Shown: piece by piece, positions 42,967-50,732 of the stretch
How positions within the stretch are numbered: the stretch's first letter is position 1
Layout: every line of letters begins with the position of its first letter
Origin: Thermoanaerobaculia bacterium
Lineage (GTDB): Bacteria > Acidobacteriota > Thermoanaerobaculia > Multivoradales > Multivoraceae
Length of the DNA stretch: 59,867 nucleotides
Assembly: GCA_022826745.1 (NCBI GenBank)
Contig: JAJDUI010000012.1
Location: 133,378 to 193,244 of the forward strand
Direction: 5' to 3'
The notes under the pieces: generated by a model
What the model saw: only the letters and a program-made list of their open reading frames with translations
Told to the model about the DNA's origin: nothing
Database searches by the model: none
Position numbers and translations under genes: made by a program

Positions 42967-44964
42967 ATGCGCAAGCCAGCCCTCCGCCTGACTCTCTGTC
43001 TCCTCGTGGCGGCCGCGATCCCCGCGGCGGCAGCGAACCATCCACTCGATCAACTCAGCTACCAGGAAGTGTGGCGGGCGCTCGAGATCCTGCGGGACGC
43101 GGGGCGGCTCGACGCTGAAACGACCTTCTCGCAACTCACGCTGAGCGAGCCAGCCAAGAACGTCGTCCGCGGCTGGCGGGAGGCCGACGAACCGCCGAGA
43201 GCCGCCTACGCTCTCGTGCGCCAGGGCGAGGACACGTTCGAGGCCACGGTCGACCTCGCCGCCGGAGAGGTTGCCGCCTGGACTCAGCTCATCGGCGTTC
43301 AGCCGAACTGGAGCCTCGGAGAATTCGGCGCGGTGGTCGGCAAGGTGCTCGAACATCCCGATTTCATCGCGGGGCTCGGGAAGCGGGGCATCACCGATAC
43401 GAGCTTCCTCGACTGCACGACGATCCCGCCCGGGTACTTCGGTACCGAGGAAGAGAAGGGACGCCGGCTCGGACACGTCCGCTGCTCCGAGCCTCGCGGC
43501 GCCAGGAACACCTGGGCGCGCCAGGTCGAAGGCCTGACCGCGGTGGTCGACCTGACGGCCGGCGAGGTGCTCAGGGTCGTCGACGACGGCGTGGCGCCGA
43601 TCCCGGACGTGGACGCCGACTACGACCGGACCACGCTGGACCATCCGCGCGAGATCGCGGGCCCCTTCGACCTGGACCTGCCCGAGGGCGTCGGCTTCGA
43701 CATGAACGGCTACCAGGTGAGCTGGCAGAACTGGAGCTTCCACCTGCGGCCCGACCAGCGCACCGGCCTCGTCGTGTCGCTCGTCGACTACCGCGAGAGC
43801 CCCGACTCCAATCCGCGCTCGGTCATGTACCAGGGCCAGTTGTCCGAGATCTACGTGCCCTACATGGACCCGGCGTTCGCCTGGTACGCCCGCAACTTCA
43901 TCGACGCCGGCGAGTTCCCGGCTGGCGGTCTGGCCAAGCCGCTGCTGCGCGGCCGGGACTGCCCGGACCACGCCGTCTACATCGACTCGATCAACACGAA
44001 CTCCCAGGGCCGGCCGCGCACGGTGCCCCGGACCACCTGCATCTACGAGCGGGAGACCGGAGACCCGTCCTGGCGGCACTACGAGGACGAACAGCCGGAC
44101 AGTCGCAAGAGCCGCGACCTCGTCGTGCGCACCGCCGCCGTGGTCGGCAACTACGATTATCTGCTCGACTGGATCTTCCGCCAGGACGGCTCGATCGAGG
44201 CCCGCGTCGGCGCCACCGGCCTCCTCGAGGTCAAGGCGACGAGCGCCGTGTCGGCCATCCCGCCGGCGCCGGCCGCCGGCCCCGTGAACGCAACCGCCGT
44301 CGACGCCCTGCAGGCGGAGACGGCCGCCGACGCCTACGGCCACTTTCTCGACCGCAACGTCATCGGCGTGAACCACGACCACTACTTCAGCTACCGCCTC
44401 GATCTCGACGTCGACGGGGCGGACAACCGCTTCGTGGCGGACCGCCTGGTCACGCGGGAGCTCCCGGCCGACCATCCCCGCCGCAGCCTCTGGGTTCAGG
44501 AGCCCCACGCCGCCCAGACCGAACAGGACGCCCAGCTCGACATCAACCTCGCGCAGCCCGCGCTGTGGCGGATTCTGAGCACGAGCCGCCGGAACGCGGT
44601 CGGCTACCCCACGAGCTACCAGTTGATGCCGGGGCGCAACGCCAACCACCTGTTCGTGGCCGACGACTACTCGCTCCGCCGCGCCGGGTTCATCGATCAT
44701 CACCTCTGGGTGACGCCGTACGATCCGGACGAACGTTTCGCCGCCGGCGACCATCCCACCCTGAGCGAGCCGGGAATGGGACTGCCGGCGTGGACCGAAG
44801 CGAACCGGTCCATCAGCGACGAGGACCTCGTGATCTGGCACACGGTCGGCATGCACCACCTGCCCCGGGCCGAGGACTGGCCGGTGATGCCGGTCATGTG
44901 GCACGGCTTCGAACTGCGGCCATTCGACTTCTTCGACCGCAACCCGGCGCTCGATCTCCCGTGA
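42967..44964 (+). CDS. Copper amine oxidase, second of a tandem pair
   Basis: This 665-residue exported enzyme is a paralogue of the preceding gene along its whole length. The signal peptide is LTLCLLVAAAIPAAAAN. TPQ tyrosine is at codon 396 in VVGNYDYLLDWIF. HxH copper ligands are in GVNHDHYFSYRLDLDVDG and the third His in HTVGMHHLPRAEDWP. ATG 42967 is preceded by AAGGGAG. It starts 74 bases after the first gene's stop. The two differ most in loops and in the N-terminal domain, which suggests an old duplication with divergent substrate preference. Confidence 0.92.
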   Translation: MRKPALRLTLCLLVAAAIPAAAANHPLDQLSYQEVWRALEILRDAGRLDAETTFSQLTLSEPAKNVVRGWREADEPPRAAYALVRQGEDTFEATVDLAAGEVAAWTQLIGVQPNWSLGEFGAVVGKVLEHPDFIAGLGKRGITDTSFLDCTTIPPGYFGTEEEKGRRLGHVRCSEPRGARNTWARQVEGLTAVVDLTAGEVLRVVDDGVAPIPDVDADYDRTTLDHPREIAGPFDLDLPEGVGFDMNGYQVSWQNWSFHLRPDQRTGLVVSLVDYRESPDSNPRSVMYQGQLSEIYVPYMDPAFAWYARNFIDAGEFPAGGLAKPLLRGRDCPDHAVYIDSINTNSQGRPRTVPRTTCIYERETGDPSWRHYEDEQPDSRKSRDLVVRTAAVVGNYDYLLDWIFRQDGSIEARVGATGLLEVKATSAVSAIPPAPAAGPVNATAVDALQAETAADAYGHFLDRNVIGVNHDHYFSYRLDLDVDGADNRFVADRLVTRELPADHPRRSLWVQEPHAAQTEQDAQLDINLAQPALWRILSTSRRNAVGYPTSYQLMPGRNANHLFVADDYSLRRAGFIDHHLWVTPYDPDERFAAGDHPTLSEPGMGLPAWTEANRSISDEDLVIWHTVGMHHLPRAEDWPVMPVMWHGFELRPFDFFDRNPALDLP

Positions 44965-45324
44965 AACGGGGCGCAGAGAGGGCGCGACAAATCTGTCGCG
45001 CCCAAACACTGGCCGCACATTCCTGTGCGGCCCACCCGAGTCGACCGCTTCGTCGAGCCGGTCGCTGAGCCTGTCCAGGCGTTCCCCGGCGCGTCCCTGA
45101 TTCGACTCTAAGTCCCATGGAACCGGGGGTTTCCCGATTGCCGTCCGGCCGCGGCCCGGGCGGGCGCCCGCGACCGGCGACAACCCGCACGGTTGGCACG
45201 ATTCTCGATACATGAGGGGGCACGCCCGGCCGTCAGTTCCGGAACCTGACCTCGGCTGAGACCCCAAAGGGGGCGACAACCGAGACGCTCGGCCGGGCCA
45301 ACCGAACTACGAGGAGGTACTCGA
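44965..45324 (+). other. 360-base intergenic region upstream of amt with two strong hairpins
   Basis: No coding sequence is convincing here. Two adjacent perfect hairpins lie at 44980-45003 (10-base arms, loop AATC) and 45011-45032 (9-base arms, loop TTCC), with no T-run. An imperfect palindrome around TTCCGGAA lies at 45232-45250. A partial sigma-54 -24 element (TTGGCACG at 45193-45200) lacks a good -12 element. The region should hold the amt promoter, but I cannot fix it. Confidence 0.6.
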
Positions 45325-46665
45325 ATGAGCTTCAGAACGCGAGGCCGGACGTTTCGTCTGGTTCCGGCCCTGGGACTGACGTTGCTCCTGGCCCTGCTGG
45401 CCGCTTCGCCGGCAGCAGCCCAGGACGGCGTGGACAGCGGCGACACGGCCTGGATGCTGACGGCCAGCGCCCTGGTGCTGCTGATGACGCCGGGACTGGC
45501 GTTCTTCTACGGCGGGTTGGTCCGCCGTAAGAACGTCCTCTCGATCCTCATGCAGTGCTTCCTCTGCATGGGAATCATGACGGTGCTCTGGGTCATCATC
45601 GGCTTCAGCCTCGCTTTCGGTTCCGACGCCCTGGGCGGCGTGATCGGAGGCGGCGACTACTTCCTGCTGGGCGGCCTCGGCTATGACGCCTGGGACGGCA
45701 CCGGCATCCCGGCGCCGCTGTTCATGATCTTCCAGGGCATGTTCGCGATCATCACGCCCGCTCTCATGATCGGCGCCTTCGCCGAACGAATGAAGTTCAG
45801 CGCCATCTGCCTGTTCATGAGCGCCTGGCTGCTGGTCGTCTACGCTCCGGTCTGCCACTGGGTCTGGGGCGGTTCGGAGGGCTTCTTCGGCCTCGGCGGC
45901 GACGGCGCCCTCGACTTCGCGGGCGGTACCGTGGTCCACATCAACGCGGGCGTTTCCGCCCTGGTCGCGGCGATCGTCCTCGGCCGGCGGCGCGGCTATC
46001 CCGTGCATACCTCCCCGCCCCACAACCTGCCCTTTGCCGTCCTCGGCACCGGCCTCCTCTGGTTCGGCTGGTTCGGCTTCAACGCGGGCAGCGCGGTCGC
46101 GGCCAACGGTTCGGCCGCCAACGCCTTCGTCGTCACCCAGGTCGCCACGGCCACTGCCGCAGCCGCCTGGGGCCTGATCGACTGGATCCGCGACTCGAAG
46201 CCCACGCTTCTGGGCGTCATCACCGGCGCCGTCGCCGGACTGGTGGCGATCACGCCGGCCTGCGGTTCGGTCAGCGCCATCGGCGCGATCGGCGTCGGCG
46301 CGGGCGCTTCCGTGTTTGCCTACCTCGCCGTCACCTGGCTGAAGTCCAAGCTCGGCTACGACGACTCGCTGGACGTCTTCGGCGTCCACGGCGTCGCCGG
46401 CATGTGGGGCGCGGTCGCGGCAGGCCTCTGGGCCACCGACGTCGTGCCCGGCAACGACGCGAACGGCCTGTTCTACGGCAACGCCGCACAGGTCGCGATT
46501 CAACTCAAGGCGGTCGCCTACACGATCGTCTGGGCCGCGGTCGTCTCCTTCATCCTGCTCAAGATCGTCGATCTGATCGTCGGTCTGCGCGTCAGCGATG
46601 ACGAGGAGCGGATCGGTCTCGACCTCACCGACCACCGCGAAAACGCCTACACCCTGGTTGACTAG
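45325..46665 (+). CDS. amt: Ammonium transporter AmtB/Amt
   Basis: This 446-residue inner-membrane channel carries ammonium or ammonia inward. A signal peptide (LLLALLAASPAAAQDG) precedes eleven helices, starting DTAWMLTASALVLLMTPGLA and FYGGLVRRKNVLSILMQC. Family signatures are FAERMKFSAICLF, the phenylalanine and aspartate regions of the pore vestibule, and the twin-His regions (GTVVHINAGVSAL and VFGVHGVAGMWGA), where the second pore His lies. The C-terminal tail ends with DDEERIGLDLTDHRENAYTL, the typical PII-interacting tail. It is followed after 18 bases by the PII gene, the common amtB-glnK arrangement. Confidence 0.93.
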   Translation: MSFRTRGRTFRLVPALGLTLLLALLAASPAAAQDGVDSGDTAWMLTASALVLLMTPGLAFFYGGLVRRKNVLSILMQCFLCMGIMTVLWVIIGFSLAFGSDALGGVIGGGDYFLLGGLGYDAWDGTGIPAPLFMIFQGMFAIITPALMIGAFAERMKFSAICLFMSAWLLVVYAPVCHWVWGGSEGFFGLGGDGALDFAGGTVVHINAGVSALVAAIVLGRRRGYPVHTSPPHNLPFAVLGTGLLWFGWFGFNAGSAVAANGSAANAFVVTQVATATAAAAWGLIDWIRDSKPTLLGVITGAVAGLVAITPACGSVSAIGAIGVGAGASVFAYLAVTWLKSKLGYDDSLDVFGVHGVAGMWGAVAAGLWATDVVPGNDANGLFYGNAAQVAIQLKAVAYTIVWAAVVSFILLKIVDLIVGLRVSDDEERIGLDLTDHRENAYTLVD

Positions 46666-46683
46666 GGCCGAAGGAGGAATGAC

Positions 46684-47025
46684 ATGAAGTACATCGTGGC
46701 GATCGTTCAGCCCGACCGGATGCAGGAGGTCCTCGACCTCCTGGAACAGAAGGAGATTCACCTGCTGACCGTGACCAACGTGATGGGACGCGGCCGCCAG
46801 CGGGGCGTCGCCGAGGTCTATCGGGGTCACAAGGAAGCGGGCGCGCTGCTGCGCAAGCTCAAGATCGAGATCGCGGTGAACGACGACTACGTCGACGTCG
46901 TGATCGACGCCATCTCGAGAGGCGCCAAGACCGGCAGGGTCGGCGACGGCAAGATCTTCGTGATGCCGCTCGACGAGACGATCCGCATTCGCACGGGCGA
47001 AACCGGCAACGTCGCGATCGGCTGA
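46684..47025 (+). CDS. glnK: PII nitrogen regulatory protein (GlnB/GlnK)
   Basis: This 113-residue protein is a PII signal protein that binds ATP, ADP and 2-oxoglutarate as a trimer. The N-terminal IVQPDRMQEVLDLLE and the C-terminal GDGKIFVMPLDETIRIRTGE are family typical. The T-loop carries RQRGVAEVYRGHK with Tyr46, the position that can be uridylylated in PII. It is coupled to amt, so it probably closes the Amt pore when nitrogen is sufficient, and it may also act on GlnE. AAGGAGG precedes ATG 46684. Confidence 0.92.
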   Translation: MKYIVAIVQPDRMQEVLDLLEQKEIHLLTVTNVMGRGRQRGVAEVYRGHKEAGALLRKLKIEIAVNDDYVDVVIDAISRGAKTGRVGDGKIFVMPLDETIRIRTGETGNVAIG

Positions 47026-47049
47026 ATCAGCCGCATCGCATCTGCGGAG

Positions 47050-47088
47050 AACGCGCCGCGGGAGCTTTCGCTCCCCGGCGCGTTTCTT
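47050..47088 (+). terminator. Rho-independent terminator after the PII gene
   Basis: A strong stem runs from AACGCGCCG to CGGCGCGTT (47050-47084) with one bulged C and a TTTC loop. It is followed by TTTCTT at 47083-47088. It lies 25 bases after the PII stop and ends just before the convergent glnE stop at 47115, so it may serve both directions. Confidence 0.7.
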
Positions 47089-47114
47089 CGTCTGGCTTCG
47101 GCCGGGTGCGATGC

Positions 47115-50100
47115 TCAGTCCGAGAGGCCGTCGAACAGGCGCCGAAGAGCCGCCATCCGTTCGGCGATCCGGTCCCAGCCGCCCTCCTCGTCCGGCAACT
47201 GGCCCAGACTGACGAGCCGCCTCGCGAGGAAGCGGAACTCGCTCGTGTCCGCGGCGGGAATGACGAGGTCCTTGCTGTGGCCGCGAACGATCCGCAGGCA
47301 GTTGATCACCGCCCGCAGGAGCCGGTAGCCCTCGCCGATCTGCTCGAACTCCCCGTCCGCCAGGTGGCCGCGCTCGTGGAGCGCGGCGAGCGCGTCGAGG
47401 GTGTTGGTCTGGCGCACCTCCGCGTCGCCGGCGCCGGCCGCTATCTGCCGCACCTGGACGAAGTACTCGGCGTCCAGCAGGCCGCCGGCGCTGAACTTCG
47501 CGTTCGTCGTGCCGCGGGTCACGAGTTCCGAGCGCTGGCGGTTCCTCAGATGCCGGATCCGTGCGACATCGTGCGGCCGCGAATCGAAGACGAACTCCTG
47601 GCGGTGCGTCTCGACCCGGGCGGCAAGGTCCGGATCGCCGGCGACGGTGCGAAGCCGCACCAGCGCCTGGCGCTCGTACGGGTCCGCTTCGCCGTCGGCG
47701 CTGTAATAGGAGGCGAAGCGCTGGAACGAGGCGGCGAGCGGTGACGAAGCGCCTCCCGGCCGCAACCGCCAGTCGAGCTCGAAGATGCCGTCGCGCTTGG
47801 CGCGGATCAGACGGGCCAGCCGCTGCGACGCCCGCTCGTAGAACTCGCCGGCCTGGGCCAGCCGCGACCGTTCGGCGTCCCAGACGAACATCAACTCGAT
47901 GTCCGACGCGTACCCCAGGTCGCGCCCGCCCCATTTCCCGAGCGCGCAGAGGGACCAGACTCCGGGCTCCGCCTTGTCGCCGGCGGTCTCCGCGACCGCT
48001 TCGGTCGCCGCCCGCGTCAGCACGACATCGGAGAGCGTCGAGAGTTCTTCGCCGAAATCGCTGAATCGCTCGATGCGTCGCGTCAGGTGGCGCATGTCGA
48101 TCCGCCCGATCTCGTCGTCCTTGAAGCGGTTGAGCGCCTCGTCCGGCACCTGCTGCGCTTCGAGCGCGGCATCGAGGCGGCGCTCCAGGTCCTCCCGTCC
48201 GGCGCCCAGGTCGAGGTCGGCCATGCCTTCGAGCAGCGGCATCAGGTTCTCGTGCTGACGGCGCAGGAACTCCTCCCAGAGCCAGGTGCCGGCACCCAGG
48301 ACGCGCGCCAGTTCGTCCAGTGACGACGCGAGGGCCTGCGTCGGGTCGGCCACCTGCTTGCAGGCCGCGTCGATCAGCGCCCCGAACTGCCGCAGGGCGA
48401 GCTGCGGGTTCGGCGCCACCGCCAGCCGCCGCGCGAACTGCTTCATCAGCGTGACGGTCAACCGCAGGTGGTCGACGCCGATGCGGTCCTCGACCTTCCC
48501 GCCGCTCCGGGTGGTCACGAACAGGCGGTCGCGGACCTCGCCGTCGACCGTGTCGAACTCCACCTTGTCGATCCAGTAGTCGCGGGTGGACAGGACGTTG
48601 GAGAACTCGAACAGGAACATGAAGCTGTCCGGGCTTCGGATCTCGAGGATCGTGCAGTGCTCGTCCGACTCGTTGTCGACCGAAATCGAGATGGGCGGCA
48701 TGACCTGCTCCGCGTCGGCGCCCGGATCGGCCAGGCGGGCGGTCTCCATCACGCGCAGGGTCAGATCCTCGTTGGCGCGCTGCGCTTCACCCGTGGCCAG
48801 GAGTCCGAGAAGCCTGTTCAGGTCCCGCTCGAAGTCCGCCCAGGAGAAGACACGGGAGGCGTGGGCCGGCGCCGGCTGGACCTCCGCCGAGTACACGATG
48901 CGCGTGGGGCCGTGCACCGCTGGCCGCGGCCTCTGGTCCTTGCGCCGGCGCTGGCGGCCGCGCCCGCCGCCGGGCCGCGTCGAACGACGCCGCTCCGCCC
49001 TTCCGGGCCGGCGGTAGAACTCCATGTCGCCAGCGTCCTGGTAGGTGTAGGAACTGCCGCTGAGGATCGACTGGCCGTAGGCCGCCAGCAGGCCGCAGAT
49101 CTTCGCGAACTCTCCCTGGTAGTCGTTGGCGACCACCGTCACCCGGCGAGTCGAGCCGACGTGCCGCACGTCGACCCGGCACAGTCGCTCGGCGTCGAGT
49201 TCGTGAATCAGTTCGACGTGGCGCGCCACCTCCTCCACCGGGTGAGCGAGAAAGTAGGCGCTCTCGAGGCGCCGGAAGTGCTCGTCGATGACGTCCGCGG
49301 GCAGGTCCGGGCAGCGTTCCCGCACCTGGTGCTTGCGTTCCAGGAACTCGATCGTCTCGTCGAAGAACTCACCGAAGATGCGGCGCACTTCCGCCGACGT
49401 CTCTTCGTAGCGGCCACCCAGATCGAGGGTGTCAAGCGGCTGGCGCAGTGCGAAGGCCACGCGCCACTGGAACGTCGCCCACTGTTTCGGCTCGCGCGGA
49501 AGCTGGCGCACGGGCAGGTCGCGCTCCAGCTGCAGCACGTGCTCGACGACGCGCAGGAAGATGTAGGCCTCGCGCAACCGGTCGTACTCGTCCTGGGTGA
49601 TCACGCGGTGCGCCCGCAACCGGGACATGGCCTGCAACGTGTTCGGTGAGCGCAGGCTCTTGTTGGCGGCTCCGTGGTAGAGCTGCAGCAACTGGACGAT
49701 GAACTCGATATCGCGGATGCTGCCGGCGCCGAGCTTCACGTTGCCGACCTCGGTGCCCTTGGAGCGGAGCGACTTCTCGATCATCTGCTTCATCTCGAAG
49801 ACCTCGCGCAGCAGGGTCTCCGGCGACCTCTCCGGGTCGAAGACGAAGCGCCGCGTGCCGTCGATCAGCGCCCTGGCGGCGGCCGCGTCGCCACCGGCGA
49901 AGCGTGCCTTGATCAGCGCCTGGAACGTCCAGTTCATGCCGTAGCGCTCGTAGAAGCGGAGGTACTGGCTCACTGTCCGCACCAGGGGGCCCATCTTGCC
50001 CTCGGGCCGCAGCCGCATGTCGACGCGGAAGACGAAACCGTCGCCCGTGTTGTCGGAGATCAGACGGATGAACCTCGGCGCCTGCCGCTGGAGCCGGTGA

Positions 50101-50612
50101 AGCGCCTCCTGGTCGACGTCGTCCGAGGCGACGAATAGCGCGTCGATGTCCGAGCTGTAGTTGACCTCCAGGCCGCCCCACTTGCCCATCGCGATCACCG
50201 CGAACGGTTCCTCGTCCAGGCCTGTCGCATCGAGCGCTCGCTGGACGCAGACATCCGCGACCTGGGAGATCTTCTGCGTCGTCGCGGCGAAGTCGTCGAG
50301 GCCGCTGAAATCGGCGACCGCGACCCGGATCAGCTCCCGGTAACGCAGGACGCGGAGCCAGCGGCGAATGTCCTCATCCGGCACCGGCCGGAGAGCCGCC
50401 ATGCGCTCGCGCTGCTCGTCCACCGACTCCACCTCGACGGGAAAGAGCCCCTCGTCCGCCTCCGGGTGGGCGTCGAGCCACCGGGCGTAGGCCGGCGCGT
50501 ACTCCCGCAGGATGTCGCGTTGCGAGAGCGCGAGCGTCTCCCGCGGATCCTCGGCGTCCTCGATGTCCATGGCCGCGAAGGCCTCGATCGCTTGCTCAAG
50601 GCGCGAGTTCAC
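47115..50612 (-). CDS. glnE: Glutamine synthetase adenylyltransferase-like protein with ACT-like insert (GlnE type)
   Basis: This 1165-residue protein has two nucleotidyltransferase domains. The first has IAMGKWGGLEVNYSSDIDALF near residue 170, and the second has LCALGKWGGRDLGYASDIEL near residue 880. Long helical regions lie after each, as in GlnE, which adenylylates and de-adenylylates glutamine synthetase. It is about 200 residues longer than E. coli GlnE (about 945). Between the two domains is an ACT-like segment (VTVVANDYQGEFAKICGLLA) followed by a basic Arg/Gly/Pro-rich stretch and a second ACT-like strand set. I chose GTG 50612 because GAGGAGGA lies about 7 bases upstream. Location opposite amt and PII genes supports a nitrogen role. 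Confidence 0.82.
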   Translation of the reverse strand: MNSRLEQAIEAFAAMDIEDAEDPRETLALSQRDILREYAPAYARWLDAHPEADEGLFPVEVESVDEQRERMAALRPVPDEDIRRWLRVLRYRELIRVAVADFSGLDDFAATTQKISQVADVCVQRALDATGLDEEPFAVIAMGKWGGLEVNYSSDIDALFVASDDVDQEALHRLQRQAPRFIRLISDNTGDGFVFRVDMRLRPEGKMGPLVRTVSQYLRFYERYGMNWTFQALIKARFAGGDAAAARALIDGTRRFVFDPERSPETLLREVFEMKQMIEKSLRSKGTEVGNVKLGAGSIRDIEFIVQLLQLYHGAANKSLRSPNTLQAMSRLRAHRVITQDEYDRLREAYIFLRVVEHVLQLERDLPVRQLPREPKQWATFQWRVAFALRQPLDTLDLGGRYEETSAEVRRIFGEFFDETIEFLERKHQVRERCPDLPADVIDEHFRRLESAYFLAHPVEEVARHVELIHELDAERLCRVDVRHVGSTRRVTVVANDYQGEFAKICGLLAAYGQSILSGSSYTYQDAGDMEFYRRPGRAERRRSTRPGGGRGRQRRRKDQRPRPAVHGPTRIVYSAEVQPAPAHASRVFSWADFERDLNRLLGLLATGEAQRANEDLTLRVMETARLADPGADAEQVMPPISISVDNESDEHCTILEIRSPDSFMFLFEFSNVLSTRDYWIDKVEFDTVDGEVRDRLFVTTRSGGKVEDRIGVDHLRLTVTLMKQFARRLAVAPNPQLALRQFGALIDAACKQVADPTQALASSLDELARVLGAGTWLWEEFLRRQHENLMPLLEGMADLDLGAGREDLERRLDAALEAQQVPDEALNRFKDDEIGRIDMRHLTRRIERFSDFGEELSTLSDVVLTRAATEAVAETAGDKAEPGVWSLCALGKWGGRDLGYASDIELMFVWDAERSRLAQAGEFYERASQRLARLIRAKRDGIFELDWRLRPGGASSPLAASFQRFASYYSADGEADPYERQALVRLRTVAGDPDLAARVETHRQEFVFDSRPHDVARIRHLRNRQRSELVTRGTTNAKFSAGGLLDAEYFVQVRQIAAGAGDAEVRQTNTLDALAALHERGHLADGEFEQIGEGYRLLRAVINCLRIVRGHSKDLVIPAADTSEFRFLARRLVSLGQLPDEEGGWDRIAERMAALRRLFDGLSD

Positions 50613-50732
50613 TGCGGTTCCTCCTCGTCGCTGGCCCGCCGACAGCGGCAGGGGCAAGATGCTAGCGAACGGTGCATCCCTCCGTTCGACAGGGCGGGTA
50701 AGGTTCACCAGGTTCAGCCGGAGGAGTTCGTC

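Noticed and set aside
45193..45210. Possible sigma-54 promoter upstream of amt (TTGGCACG)
   Set aside because: The -24 part is good but the -12 part reads TCGAT and lacks the needed GC dinucleotide.
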